41,892 bases of DNA from an uncultured Lachnospiraceae bacterium (GCA_934292725.1 CAKQXY010000035.1:1-41892); one strand, 5' to 3'; numbered from the stretch's first letter, positions 15,503 through 24,648 are shown. The notes: generated from the sequence alone by a model not told the origin. Program-made: numbers and translations.

Positions 15503-17022
15503 TCTTCATTCTCCTGTACATCTGCTTCTTCTTTTGGCGCCTTTTTTAAGCAAAACCAGAATGCAACACCTTCTTCTGTATTATATACACCAAACGGCTG
15601 CTTATGAGCATCCATAATGGCTTTTACAATAGAAAGACCGATGCCGCTTCCACCATATTCTCTTGTTCTTGCTTTATCGACCTTATAAAACTTGATCCAT
15701 ACTTTATCAAGGGAATCCTCTGGAATAGGATCGCCTGTATTAGCTACCGTTATCTTTACGGTATCCTCTTGTTCCTCTAGCGTCACACAAATACGCATGT
15801 CTCCATTTACATGATTCATTGCATTGCTTATATAATTAGTACAAACTTCCTCAATTTTAAACTCATCACCAATCACCATACATGAAACAGGATACTGTTT
15901 TATCACCTTAATTTCCTTCTTTTGCATTTCAAGTGCACTTGAGTTGAGAAGTGTTGTAAGCATCTCACAGATATCAAATGGTTCTTCTGTGAGTGCATCC
16001 TGTCCAAATTCAAGATGATTTAGAGTCAGAAGCTTCCGCACCATGCGGTTCATTTTTTTTGCCTCATCGACAATTACATCGCAATAAAATGCACGGCTTT
16101 CTGGATCGTCACTGATACCTTCCTGAAGACCTTCCGCATAACCCTGGATCAATGCAATTGGTGTCTTTAACTCATGCGAAACATTTGACAAAAATTCTTT
16201 TCGCACTTCGTCAATCTGGATTTTTTCATCAATATCCTTTTTTAACTGTTCATTTGCTGTCTGCAGCTGATTAATTGTACTCTCTAACTGCTCTGACATT
16301 GAGTTCATGCTGTTTCCCAAAAGACCAATTTCATTATTCAGATCACCCGTATATTTGCTCGTAAAATCAAGATTTGCCATATGATCTGCAATCTCAGCAA
16401 GCTGCAGAAGCGGTCTTGTCAGACGATTAGATATCACACTGATGACAATAAGTGCAAGCAGCATTCCTCCTAAGCAGGTGAACATGAAAAATTGATTGGA
16501 AATCTCTGCACTGTCCTGCACAGCTTCTAACGGTGTAGACATCAAAAAGAATGTTCCATTGCTCAAAGAACCATAACAGTCCATATAGGAGGTTCCTTCA
16601 ATAGGATCATAATATTTTAAAATTTTATATCGTTCCTCCTGCTTTAATGTTGTGACTGTGTCCATGCGGTCCCATACCAAAATATACTGCATAAGACGAT
16701 GACGAAGCTCGCTCGCCTGCATATTAGATACACAGTTTGCACTCACTTCATCTAGTGACCAGTCTGATGTTGTCTGAATAAAAGAGATATTATCTGCATC
16801 ACGCATACTAATCAAAACTGTGCTGACCTTACTATCATTCTCACTTTCATTATTAGTCAGCTGATCAAGCTTTTCATAATAATGAACAACCTTTTCCTGC
16901 TTCTTCTGATAATAAAAATCCTTCAGCAGTCCGTTATTTAACCCTATACACAACACCATTGTCAATGTAAGAATTACAATAAAGGCAGTCATAATCTGTG
17001 TTCTTATTGATGATTTCATCAT
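15499..17022 (-). CDS. Sensor histidine kinase, HAMP type
   Basis: Membrane sensor of a two-component system. The 507-residue protein has one transmembrane segment at residues 8-28, an extracytoplasmic region to about 177 and a second membrane segment at 178-198. A HAMP linker spans 199-250 and is followed by a short coiled coil. The phosphoacceptor helix contains SNVSHELKTPIALIQGYAEG (H283); the ATPase domain has NYISNAMNHV (N box), VANTGDP (G1) and REYGGSGIGLSIVKAIM (G2). All catalytic elements look intact. It overlaps the upstream regulator stop by ATGA. The second of two consecutive ATGs (17019) has better spacing to GAGGT and may be the real start. The ligand is not evident. Confidence 0.92.
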   Translation of the reverse strand: MMKSSIRTQIMTAFIVILTLTMVLCIGLNNGLLKDFYYQKKQEKVVHYYEKLDQLTNNESENDSKVSTVLISMRDADNISFIQTTSDWSLDEVSANCVSNMQASELRHRLMQYILVWDRMDTVTTLKQEERYKILKYYDPIEGTSYMDCYGSLSNGTFFLMSTPLEAVQDSAEISNQFFMFTCLGGMLLALIVISVISNRLTRPLLQLAEIADHMANLDFTSKYTGDLNNEIGLLGNSMNSMSEQLESTINQLQTANEQLKKDIDEKIQIDEVRKEFLSNVSHELKTPIALIQGYAEGLQEGISDDPESRAFYCDVIVDEAKKMNRMVRKLLTLNHLEFGQDALTEEPFDICEMLTTLLNSSALEMQKKEIKVIKQYPVSCMVIGDEFKIEEVCTNYISNAMNHVNGDMRICVTLEEQEDTVKITVANTGDPIPEDSLDKVWIKFYKVDKARTREYGGSGIGLSIVKAIMDAHKQPFGVYNTEEGVAFWFCLKKAPKEEADVQENEE

Positions 17023-17693
17023 TCTACCTCAAATTTGTAGCCCATGCCCCAGATGGTATGAATATATTCGCCCTTCTCACCCATCTTGCTTCTTAGTTTC
17101 TTTACATGAGTATCAATTGTTCTTGCATCACCAAAGTAATCATAATTCCAAACATTATTTAAAATTTTTTCTCTTGACAGTGCCAATCCTCTGTTTTCCA
17201 TAAAATACGTCAAAAGTTCAAATTCTTTGAAACTAAGCTCAATTTCCTTGCCATCTATTGTTACCTGATGTGCTGCTTTATCTATCACTATTCCGCCGCA
17301 CTCTAACTTGCTTGATTTTACCTGATTGCTTCTCTTTAACACTGCACCGACTCTTGCCACTAAAATCTTAGGACTGAATGGCTTGCTTATATACTCATCT
17401 ACACCAAGATCAAAGCCATGCAGCTCATCCTGTTCCTCACCCTTTGCAGTCAGCATAATAACAGGCACCTGTGAATATTCGCGGATCGTCTTTAACACCT
17501 GCCATCCATTCATCTTTGGCATCATAACATCAAGAAGGATTACTGCAATATCCTTATTCTGGAAAAAAATCTCTACTGCTTCCTCTCCATCTCCAGCCTC
17601 GATGACTTCATAGCCGTCTCTTGTCAAAAAGTCACTTACAAGCTTTCTCATTCTGCTCTCATCATCTACTACCAATACTTTTATCTTTTCCAT
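17019..17693 (-). CDS. OmpR-family response regulator
   Basis: A 224-residue response regulator. The receiver domain (residues 1-118) has the acidic pocket in VLVVDDES, phosphoacceptor D55 in VILLDVMMPKMNG, threonine in VIMLTAKGEE and lysine in YISKPF. The C-terminal winged helix (about 130-224) carries LSFKEFELLTYFMENRGLAL and the recognition helix region DARTIDTHVKKLRSKMG. The longer frame (to 17789) adds 32 residues without family resemblance. MEKIKVLVVDD is the standard start, with AAAGGA about 11 bases upstream. It is co-transcribed with the kinase and the Sir2-like gene. Confidence 0.93.
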   Translation of the reverse strand: MEKIKVLVVDDESRMRKLVSDFLTRDGYEVIEAGDGEEAVEIFFQNKDIAVILLDVMMPKMNGWQVLKTIREYSQVPVIMLTAKGEEQDELHGFDLGVDEYISKPFSPKILVARVGAVLKRSNQVKSSKLECGGIVIDKAAHQVTIDGKEIELSFKEFELLTYFMENRGLALSREKILNNVWNYDYFGDARTIDTHVKKLRSKMGEKGEYIHTIWGMGYKFEVE

Positions 17694-17794
17694 TGCGTAT
17701 TCCATCCTTTCTTTGTCAGCATAATTCGCGTTTGTAAACATTTTATCAAATAAATATGGCAAAGATGTGAACAAAACTGCATGAACCAAAAAAA

Positions 17795-17818
17795 CCGCCC
17801 CGGCAAATGCCGGAGCGG
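17795..17818 (-). terminator. Terminator of kduI
   Basis: Strong GC-rich stem (CCGC.CCGGCA pairing with TGCCGG.GCGG around a 2-3 base loop), followed on the minus strand by TTTTTTT. It begins 15 bases after the kduI stop and insulates the two-component operon downstream. Confidence 0.9.
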
Positions 17819-17833
17819 AAAATAATGTCTTTA

Positions 17834-18697
17834 TTACATGATATCCTGATTTGCAATGCCGTCCATATCATCGAAATCCTGATTCTCGCCAACCATACCC
17901 CAGATAAAGGTGTATGCCTGAGAACCTGAACCACTGTGAATAGACCAGCTTGGAGAAATAACAGCTTCCTCGTTTCTCATAACGATATGACGAGTCTCCT
18001 GCGGCTCTCCCATATAATGCATAACAAATGCATCTTCTGGAATATCAAAGTACAGATAAACCTCCATACGTCTGTCATGTGTATGACATGGCATTGTGTT
18101 CCATACACTGCCTGGCTCAAGCTTTGTCATACCCATTTCAAGCTGACAGCTCTCTACCTGGCCTGGAAGGATGTACTTGCAGATTGTACGATGATTTGAA
18201 AGCTCAAGTGAACCAAGCTCTACCTTGTTCTCATCCTTAACGATGACAACACCTTCCTCTGGTGTACCCTCTGGCTTGATTAAAACAGTCGGGCAGGTAC
18301 GATGTGCCGGTGCACTGTTTAAATAGAATTTTGCCGGGTTAGAAGCATCAGCACTCTCGAATACGATCTTCTGTGTTCCCATTCCGATGTACATACCTTC
18401 CTTATAGTCAACGGTATATACTTTTCCATCAACAGTGATAGTTCCCTTGCCGCCGATGTTAATTACACCAAGCTCTCTTCTCTCACAGAAGTACTTTGCA
18501 CGAAGCTCATCTCCTGCAGTCAGCTCAAGTGCACTCTCTGCCGGTGTTGCACTTCCTGTGATAATACGATCGATGTGGCTGTATACCAGCTTGATTTCGC
18601 CTGGTACAAACAGTCCCTGAATCAGAAATTCCTCTCTGAGTCTCTGTGTGGTATAAGTCTTGACATCTCTTGGACTTACAGCAGTTCTTAACTCCAT
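17834..18697 (-). CDS. kduI: 5-dehydro-4-deoxy-D-glucuronate isomerase KduI
   Basis: Isomerises 4-deoxy-L-threo-5-hexosulose uronate to 3-deoxy-D-glycero-2,5-hexodiulosonate in degradation of pectin or unsaturated uronates from glycosaminoglycans. The 287-residue cupin shows the zinc site: TMPCHTHDRRMEVYLYFDI supplies two histidines and a glutamate, and PSWSIHSGSGSQAYTFIWGM the last histidine. The substrate-binding segment FYLNSAPAHRTCPTVLI is also typical. The start is at 18697, where AAAGGAGG precedes ATG; the 13 upstream codons lie over a stem-loop. It follows typA and has its own strong terminator. No kduD or uronate transporter is in the window. Confidence 0.95.
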   Translation of the reverse strand: MELRTAVSPRDVKTYTTQRLREEFLIQGLFVPGEIKLVYSHIDRIITGSATPAESALELTAGDELRAKYFCERRELGVINIGGKGTITVDGKVYTVDYKEGMYIGMGTQKIVFESADASNPAKFYLNSAPAHRTCPTVLIKPEGTPEEGVVIVKDENKVELGSLELSNHRTICKYILPGQVESCQLEMGMTKLEPGSVWNTMPCHTHDRRMEVYLYFDIPEDAFVMHYMGEPQETRHIVMRNEEAVISPSWSIHSGSGSQAYTFIWGMVGENQDFDDMDGIANQDIM

Positions 18698-18717
18698 AAA
18701 AATCCTCCTTTGCTGCA

Positions 18718-18733
18718 CGGCGCATACGCGCCG
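18718..18733 (-). other. Stem-loop just upstream of the kduI ribosome binding site
   Basis: CGGCGC (18718-18723) pairs perfectly with GCGCCG (18728-18733) across 4 bases and can extend by three weaker pairs. It lies in the typA-kduI spacer, about 10 bases before AAAGGAGG. With no T-tract it is not a classic terminator; it may be an RNA processing or stability signal. Confidence 0.4.
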
Positions 18734-18755
18734 CACACATTTTTAATTTATATGC

Positions 18756-20591
18756 TTACTGCTGCTTACGCAGTGCTGCACGTTTACGAAGTGTTGGATC
18801 AAGAATCTTCTTTCTGATACGAAGGTTCTTTGGTGTTACCTCGAGTAACTCATCAGTATCAATGAAATCCATACACTGCTCAAGGCTCATCACCTTCTTT
18901 GGAACAAGGCGAAGTGCATCATCAGAACCTGAAGAACGGGTGTTGGACAAATGCTTTGTCTTGCAGACATTAACTTCTACGTCCTCTGCCTTACCAGTCT
19001 GACCAACTACCATACCAGAGTAAACCTTCTCACCAGGTCCGATAAACAATACACCTCTTTCCTGTGCATTGTAAAGACCATAAGTGATACTCTCGCCATC
19101 CTCAAATGCAATGATAGAACCCTGCTTACGATACTGGATATCTCCCTTGTACTCCTCATAACCATCAAAGATAGTATTGATGATACCATTTCCCTTTGTA
19201 TCAGTCATGAATTCACCTCTGAATCCAATCAGACCTCTTGATGGGATAGAAAACTCCAGTCTTGTATAGCCGCCCTGTGCTGTTCCCATTCCATGAAGTT
19301 CACCCTTACGGCTGGAAAGCTTCTGGATAACAGTACCGGAAAACTCCTCTGGAACATCAATATAAACAAGCTCCATTGGCTCTAAAAGACGATTTCTCTC
19401 ATCTCTCTTTGTTAAAACCTCTGCCTTGCTGACTGCAAACTCATATCCCTCGCGGCGCATGTTCTCAACAAGAACTGAAAGATGAAGCTCACCTCTTCCG
19501 GATACCTTAAAGCTATCCATGTTATCAGTCTCCTCAACACGCAGGGAAACGTCTGTGTTCAGCTCGCGGAACAGTCTCTCTCTTAAATGTCTTGAAGTAA
19601 CAAACTTTCCTTCCTGACCAGCAAGTGGACTATCATTTACCATAAAGTTCATTGCGATAGTCGGCTCAGAAATCTTCTGGAACGGAATCGCTACCGGATT
19701 CTCCGGTGAACAAATTGTATCACCGATATGAATATCGCTAATACCAGAAATTGCAACAATAGAACCGATATCAGCACGCTGTACCTCTACCTTATTCAGG
19801 CCATCAAACTCATACAGCTTACTGATTTTTACGCGGCGCTTCATACTCGGATCATGATGATTTACGATAACACAGTCCTGATTTACCTTTACAAAACCGT
19901 TGTCAACCTTGCCGACACCAATACGTCCTACATACTCATTGTAGTCGATGGTACTGATCAGAACCTGAGTCGGAGCCTCCGGATCGCCTTCTGGTGCCGG
20001 AATATGGTCAATGATTGTCTCAAACAGCGGAGCCATATTTACTCTTGGATCATCCAGATTACGAACTGCAAATCCTGCCTTTGCAGATGCAAACAGGAAC
20101 GGGCAATCTAACTGCTCATCACTTGCATCAAGATCCATCAAAAGCTCTAATACTTCATCTACAACTTCCGCCGGTCTTGCCTCCGGGCGGTCAATCTTAT
20201 TGATACATACAATAACAGACAGGTCAAGCTCAAGTGCCTTGCTTAAAACGAACTTTGTCTGCGGCATTGGTCCCTCAAATGCGTCAACAACAAGAATAAC
20301 GCCATTTACCATTTTCAGTACACGCTCTACCTCGCCACCGAAATCTGCATGTCCTGGTGTATCGATGATATTGATCTTGCAGTCTTTATAGGTAACTGCA
20401 GTATTCTTGGACAGGATAGTGATACCTCTTTCTCTTTCGATATCATTTGAGTCCATGACACGCTCCTGAACTTCCTGATTCTCACGAAATACTCCGCTTT
20501 GCTTTAACAGCTCATCTACCAGTGTCGTTTTACCGTGGTCAACATGCGCAATAATCGCTACGTTTCTTACTGTCTCTCTCTTTGTTTTCAT
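18756..20591 (-). CDS. typA: Translational GTPase TypA/BipA
   Basis: Ribosome-associated GTPase of the EF-G family involved in 50S assembly and stress adaptation. The 611-residue protein has G1 AHVDHGKTTLVDELL, the switch II segment IIDTPGHADFGGEVERVL, NKIDRPEARPAEV (G4) and FASAKAG (G5). EF-G-like domains II, III and V follow, then the TypA-specific C-terminal domain, recognisable from IAFEDGESITYGLYNAQERG and KTKHLSNTRSSGSDDALRL. Length is normal for the family. AGAGGAG lies ahead of the ATG at 20591. Confidence 0.97.
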   Translation of the reverse strand: MKTKRETVRNVAIIAHVDHGKTTLVDELLKQSGVFRENQEVQERVMDSNDIERERGITILSKNTAVTYKDCKINIIDTPGHADFGGEVERVLKMVNGVILVVDAFEGPMPQTKFVLSKALELDLSVIVCINKIDRPEARPAEVVDEVLELLMDLDASDEQLDCPFLFASAKAGFAVRNLDDPRVNMAPLFETIIDHIPAPEGDPEAPTQVLISTIDYNEYVGRIGVGKVDNGFVKVNQDCVIVNHHDPSMKRRVKISKLYEFDGLNKVEVQRADIGSIVAISGISDIHIGDTICSPENPVAIPFQKISEPTIAMNFMVNDSPLAGQEGKFVTSRHLRERLFRELNTDVSLRVEETDNMDSFKVSGRGELHLSVLVENMRREGYEFAVSKAEVLTKRDERNRLLEPMELVYIDVPEEFSGTVIQKLSSRKGELHGMGTAQGGYTRLEFSIPSRGLIGFRGEFMTDTKGNGIINTIFDGYEEYKGDIQYRKQGSIIAFEDGESITYGLYNAQERGVLFIGPGEKVYSGMVVGQTGKAEDVEVNVCKTKHLSNTRSSGSDDALRLVPKKVMSLEQCMDFIDTDELLEVTPKNLRIRKKILDPTLRKRAALRKQQ

Positions 20592-20683
20592 ATAGAAAAA
20601 ACTCCTCTTAATGCTAAAAACTTAATTCAGTTACACAAATCCCCCCAAACCAGCATCTGTCTTTTCAAACTTTTCATAAGCAA

Positions 20684-20711
20684 AAGAGAGCTGCCGGTTG
20701 GCAACTCTCTT
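20684..20711 (-). terminator. Terminator after the SPFH protein gene
   Basis: AAGAGAG pairs with CTCTCTT and an inner GCC with GGC (20684-20711), followed on the minus strand by TTTTGC. It separates the nfeD-SPFH pair from typA. Confidence 0.7.
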
Positions 20712-20748
20712 ATTGTAGCACAGATAATATTCATTTTGCAAGTAGTTT

Positions 20749-21714
20749 TCAAGATTCTGGTGCATCCTTTTGCACAGTTTCAGAAAGTGCAGTCAATGTT
20801 CCTGCAATTGAAGCCAGATTTGACGGTACAATAATCTTTGTTGCCTTACCGTCAGCTGCCTTTTCGAAAGCCTCCATACTCTTAATCTGAAGAACGGCTG
20901 CATCAGCCTTTGCTTCCTTAATATAAGCAATTCCATCAGCTTTCGCCTGAGAAACGCGGCGAATTGCCTCTGCTTCACCTTCTGCCTCACGAAGCATCGC
21001 CTCTTTCTTTGCCTCTGCACGAAGAATTGCTGCCTGCTTTTCAGCCTCTGCATCAAGGATTGCAGACTGCTTCTTACCTTCTGCGCGAAGAATTGCAGAC
21101 TGCTTTTCACCTTCTGCACTAAGGATCGCTGCACGCTTGTCACGCTCTGCCTTTGCCTGCTTCTCCATAGAATTTTGGATATCAGACGGCGGTGCGATAT
21201 TCTTAAGCTCAACGCGGTTTACCTTAATTCCCCACGGATCTGTTGCCTCATCAAGACTGCTTCTCATCTTAGTATTGATTGTCTCACGAGAGGTCAGTGT
21301 CTCATCAAGCTCCATTTCACCGATAATATTTCTCAATGTGGTTGCTGTCAGATTTTCAATTGCCATCAGCGGATTTTCCACACCATATGCATACAGCTTT
21401 GGATCTGTAATCTGATAAAATACAACTGTATCAATAAGCATCGTAACATTATCTTTTGTAATAACCGGCTGCGGATCAAAATCTACAACCTGTTCCTTTA
21501 AAATAACGTTTCTTGCAACGTGATCAACAAATGGCATCTTGATATGAACGCCGACTGACCATGTCGTAAGATAACCGCCAAGACGCTCTACGATAACGGC
21601 ATGTGCCTGTGGCACAATGCGGATACATGAGCCAATGATACATAAAATAACAATAACAATAATAACTCCTGCAATAAATTGAGGACTAAGAATAGATGCT
21701 GCTAACATACTCAT
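20749..21714 (-). CDS. SPFH/band 7 domain membrane protein (stomatin/QmcA type)
   Basis: A 321-residue membrane-anchored scaffold protein of the stomatin/prohibitin superfamily. One N-terminal transmembrane segment (about residues 12-31) is followed by the SPFH domain (AVIVERLGGYLTTWSVGVHI, then KMRSSLDEATDPWGIKVNRV and ELKNIAPP). Residues about 196-245 are a helix of near-perfect 11-residue repeats of the type AEGEKQSAILR, which should form a right-handed coiled coil for oligomer assembly. The start may be M1 or M3. It is encoded 38 bases after an NfeD gene; such pairs are widely conserved and linked to membrane microdomains and lipid quality control. Confidence 0.9.
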   Translation of the reverse strand: MSMLAASILSPQFIAGVIIVIVILCIIGSCIRIVPQAHAVIVERLGGYLTTWSVGVHIKMPFVDHVARNVILKEQVVDFDPQPVITKDNVTMLIDTVVFYQITDPKLYAYGVENPLMAIENLTATTLRNIIGEMELDETLTSRETINTKMRSSLDEATDPWGIKVNRVELKNIAPPSDIQNSMEKQAKAERDKRAAILSAEGEKQSAILRAEGKKQSAILDAEAEKQAAILRAEAKKEAMLREAEGEAEAIRRVSQAKADGIAYIKEAKADAAVLQIKSMEAFEKAADGKATKIIVPSNLASIAGTLTALSETVQKDAPES

Positions 21715-21752
21715 ACACTCCTTTTCTCTTAAATGATATACTGCTTATTCTT

Positions 21753-22220
21753 TTAACTGTTTTCCTGTGCTGTCCTTGACGGCTCAATCTTTGCAACGAT
21801 CAATTTTACACCTCGTATTCCTGTGACAACAACACGGCTGCCTGCCTCGATGATTTCATCATCCTTCTCAGCAGCGGCTGTCCACTCCTGACCACGAATT
21901 ACAGCTTTTCCAAAGCCTTCCTGATTATGTATTCGAGCCGTAACCGTCGCATAATCTCCAATTAAACTATCGACATTTGTTTTGACCGTCTTTGTCTGAA
22001 GAAAGCGTCCGGCAATGGGACGAACCAAAATCAATAACAGCATCGACACAGCTAAAAAAACAATAAGCTGAATTTCTAACGATGTCGAAAACAGTGAAGT
22101 AATAAATGCTGCAACGGCACCGACAGCAAACCAAATGGTTACAAGCTGAAATGTTGCCATCTCAATCGCTGTCAATACAATAAATACGATGAGCCAGACA
22201 TAAACTTCGATACTGTCCAC
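21753..22220 (-). CDS. NfeD family membrane protein
   Basis: Partner of the SPFH protein encoded directly downstream. The 155-residue short-form NfeD has two to three hydrophobic segments in the first 80 residues (VWLIVFIVLTAIEMATFQLV, then VGAVAAFITSLF and IVFLAVSMLLLILV). They are followed by an OB-fold domain (LIGDYATVTARIHNQEGFGK, then QEWTAAAEKDDEIIEAGSRV). I prefer the GTG at 22218-22220 as start: AAAGGAGG lies 7 bases before it, inside the first codons of the longer ATG frame beginning at 22238, and that ATG has no Shine-Dalgarno of its own. Confidence 0.87.
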   Translation of the reverse strand: MDSIEVYVWLIVFIVLTAIEMATFQLVTIWFAVGAVAAFITSLFSTSLEIQLIVFLAVSMLLLILVRPIAGRFLQTKTVKTNVDSLIGDYATVTARIHNQEGFGKAVIRGQEWTAAAEKDDEIIEAGSRVVVTGIRGVKLIVAKIEPSRTAQENS

Positions 22221-22322
22221 ATCTAATCCTCCTTTCATTTTCGTTTTTCTTATGCTATCACAAAAATGAATAATATTTTTCTGACTGTCATTTTTGCCAG
22301 ATATTTTTGTAACCCTTAAATT

Positions 22323-23243
22323 TTAAATCACATGATAAATCATCACTCTTAGTGTAAATACCTGCTCATCCCACATTGTCTCAACATTTCCGTCTGCATG
22401 CTCTAAAAGTTCATGCATGATACGAAGCCCCATTCCGTGCTCCTGCGGATTTTCTTTGCGGCTTATAAGGCGCCCATCCTGTGTTTTAAAAATGGTGCCA
22501 TCATAGCGATTTTTAATTTCAATAAAAAGATTTTTTCGCTCAACCTTCATAAAAATCTTCACAAGACGTTCCTTCTCACTAACTCTGTCGCATGCCTCAA
22601 TTGCATTATCAAGCGCATTTCCAAGAACACCGCATAAGACAGAATCTGCCACCTCCATTTCTCTCGGAATGGAAATAGATTCCTCCACTTGAATTTTCTT
22701 TTCTCTTGCCACGGCCTTTTCAAAGTCAAGCACTGCATCTACCGTTCTATTTCCTGTTGTTGATGAGTGCGGTGTCATAAGGCTCTGCTCCTCGTTCAAG
22801 CGGCAGATTAAAGCATCGAAATCTCCTTTTTTGGCAAGCATCAAAAGTTCCATATTACGGTTTTTTCGCTCATGACGCTCCTTTCGCATTGTTTCCTGAA
22901 AATGGGAAAGAGCCTCATACTGCTTTGCATAGTACTGAAGCTGACGGCTTATCATATATTCCCTTCGCCTTGTCTTTTCCTTCCATGCTTCTTCCTTCTG
23001 GAACGCAAAAATTGTCTCGAACAGCAAAATAATAGCAGCAACTGCTGCGCTAAATAAGCTAAAAACTCCTTTTGTACGAATCAGAATCAAACAGCACGTA
23101 TTTAACACACACCATAAAAGAAAATGCGGCAAAATGCAGCGCCAAGTTTTTTTCTGTTCTTCTTTTTTCAGAACTGCAAGATATTGTGATGTCGTATATA
23201 ATGCAAAAAAATTGATCAATATTACAAGCAATAAATCTGTCAT
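22323..23243 (-). CDS. GHKL-type sensor histidine kinase (AgrC-like), short sensor region
   Basis: A 306-residue kinase of the group paired with LytTR regulators. Only about three membrane segments fit in the first 82 residues (3-25, 36-55, 60-81), fewer than the six or seven of typical AgrC proteins. The phosphoacceptor motif RHERKN (H124) matches the RHDxKNH pattern. The ATPase has GNALDNAIEACDRV (N box) and QEHGMGLRIMHELLEHADG (G box). It follows the LytTR gene by 26 bases. No agrB or agrD peptide gene is visible, so peptide sensing is not supported. Confidence 0.88.
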   Translation of the reverse strand: MTDLLLVILINFFALYTTSQYLAVLKKEEQKKTWRCILPHFLLWCVLNTCCLILIRTKGVFSLFSAAVAAIILLFETIFAFQKEEAWKEKTRRREYMISRQLQYYAKQYEALSHFQETMRKERHERKNRNMELLMLAKKGDFDALICRLNEEQSLMTPHSSTTGNRTVDAVLDFEKAVAREKKIQVEESISIPREMEVADSVLCGVLGNALDNAIEACDRVSEKERLVKIFMKVERKNLFIEIKNRYDGTIFKTQDGRLISRKENPQEHGMGLRIMHELLEHADGNVETMWDEQVFTLRVMIYHVI

Positions 23244-23269
23244 GTTTCGATCCCTCTCAATGTTTGTTC

Positions 23270-23986
23270 TTACTCAGAACCCCATTCCCAGAAGCGGCTG
23301 CGCACATTAGCGCGGTGTGCCTCACTTATACTTAAAATTGTGCCATCTCTAAGTGCAAGCTTTTCATACTGAAACGCCTCAACGTGCTCCATATTCACAA
23401 GATACGCTTTGTGAATCCGTACAAAATCTGCACTGATCGCTAAAAGCTCTTCCTCAGCCTCATCAAGCTTATGGTAATACTCGTATTCTCCACGCACAGT
23501 ATGAACAATTACCTTTCGCTTGTTGCTTTCCAGATATACAATATCTCGGCAAAGAAGATTCACCACGTTTTTTCCAAAACGAATCGTAAACAGCTCTCTG
23601 TGAAAACGGCTGATTCGCTCAAATGCCTTATCTAACACATTCTCAAGTTCCTCTTGCTTTAATGGTTTTGACAAAAAACGAAATGGCTCTGCCTCAAACA
23701 GCTGGCGCATATACTGGTCATAACCGGAAACATATATAATAAGTGTCTGGTATGAAAGCTCACGAAGCTTTTTTCCAAGTTCTATTCCATCCATTTTTCG
23801 CATCTCAATATCAAGAAACAATATTTCAAAGCCTGCACCATTTTCAATTTCTTCTAAAAGTTCTTCCGCAGATGCAAATGTTTCAGCCTGCAGCTCCACT
23901 CGTTTTTTTTTCGCATAAGCCATTACAAGACTTCTAAGCTGCTCGGCAAACGGCAGCTCATCATCACACATTGCACATGTTATCAT
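23270..23986 (-). CDS. LytTR-family response regulator
   Basis: A 238-residue regulator. The receiver domain has CDDELPF (acidic pocket), D59 in ILFLDIEMRKMDG, and FLSKPLKQEEL (lysine). The LytTR DNA-binding domain (about residues 135-236) shows IVYLESNKRKVIVHT, EYEYYHKLDEAEEEL and FVRIHKAYLVNMEHVEAFQY. The start codon overlaps the yigZ stop by one base (TAATG), so it is co-translated with that gene. It is the cognate regulator of the GHKL kinase. Targets are unknown; LytTR sites are pairs of 9-bp direct repeats that I did not identify here. Confidence 0.92.
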   Translation of the reverse strand: MITCAMCDDELPFAEQLRSLVMAYAKKKRVELQAETFASAEELLEEIENGAGFEILFLDIEMRKMDGIELGKKLRELSYQTLIIYVSGYDQYMRQLFEAEPFRFLSKPLKQEELENVLDKAFERISRFHRELFTIRFGKNVVNLLCRDIVYLESNKRKVIVHTVRGEYEYYHKLDEAEEELLAISADFVRIHKAYLVNMEHVEAFQYEKLALRDGTILSISEAHRANVRSRFWEWGSE

Positions 23987-24648
23987 TACACTTCCTCCTC
24001 AAATAAAAGAAGCTCTTTTCCATTCTTCGCGTAGTACCCATAATCTTCAATCTCTGTCTTAGCGCTGCCCTGAAAGCTCTCAAGAAGCTGTTTTTCCATA
24101 GATGTGCGTTCTGTAAGAGGTACAAGAAAGCGCACACTTACATCCTCTGCATATTCGCTGTCTAATTGGCTGTAGCCTCGCTGTCCCAACAGATAAAGAA
24201 GTGTTCCTATCTGGTTATATGTCACCTTTACTAAAAACTGTACAGCTGGAATTTTTTCAATCACCTCACTTGCTTCAACGCCAGCCTTTGCCGCCGCCGT
24301 GTAAGCGCGCACAAGACCGCCTGTTCCCAAAAGAGTACCTCCAAAATAGCGTGTGACAACGACGACTGTGTCACAAAGACCTGCACCTGTCAGCACATCA
24401 AGCATGGGCTTTCCTGCTGTCTGTGAAGGCTCACCGTCATCACTGCAGCGCTTTAGCTCCTGTTTTTTTCCGATGCAGTATGCATAACAATTATGTCTTG
24501 CATCCCAATATTTTTTGCGGATCGTCTCAATATAGGCAAGTGCCTCCTCCTCTGACTCCACATGCTCTAAATTTGCAATAAAACGTGATTTCTTCTCTAC
24601 GATTTCTGCTGTATCTCCCATATAAACTGTCTTGTAGGCCTCTGACAT
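23986..24648 (-). CDS. yigZ: YigZ/IMPACT family protein
   Basis: Conserved protein related to the IMPACT N-terminal domain, implicated in translation or stress control with no settled biochemical role. The 220-residue protein has KKSRFIANLEHVESEEEA, WDARHNCYAYCIG, RCSDDGEPSQTAGKPML and VVTRYFGGTLLGTGGLVRAY, the family hallmarks. A ferredoxin-like C-terminal domain (DUF1949 type) covers the last 70 residues. ATG 24648 follows AAGGTG at about 5 bases. A GTG at 24657, with AAAGGA upstream, is a possible alternative start. First gene of a unit with the LytTR and GHKL genes. Confidence 0.93.
   Translation of the reverse strand: MSEAYKTVYMGDTAEIVEKKSRFIANLEHVESEEEALAYIETIRKKYWDARHNCYAYCIGKKQELKRCSDDGEPSQTAGKPMLDVLTGAGLCDTVVVVTRYFGGTLLGTGGLVRAYTAAAKAGVEASEVIEKIPAVQFLVKVTYNQIGTLLYLLGQRGYSQLDSEYAEDVSVRFLVPLTERTSMEKQLLESFQGSAKTEIEDYGYYAKNGKELLLFEEEV

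Noticed and set aside
20793..21212. 139-codon minus-strand frame rich in R, Q and K
   Set aside because: It is a shifted frame of the 11-residue repeats in the SPFH gene; the composition comes from the repeat DNA.
21100..21260. Tandem 33-base periodicity considered as a CRISPR-like or minisatellite array
   Set aside because: The periodicity is coding (hendecad coiled coil), units are contiguous without spacers, and it is in frame with a conserved protein.
22239..22322. Possible terminator between the GHKL kinase gene and nfeD
   Set aside because: Only a weak AT-rich pairing is present, with no stable GC stem before the T-rich segments.
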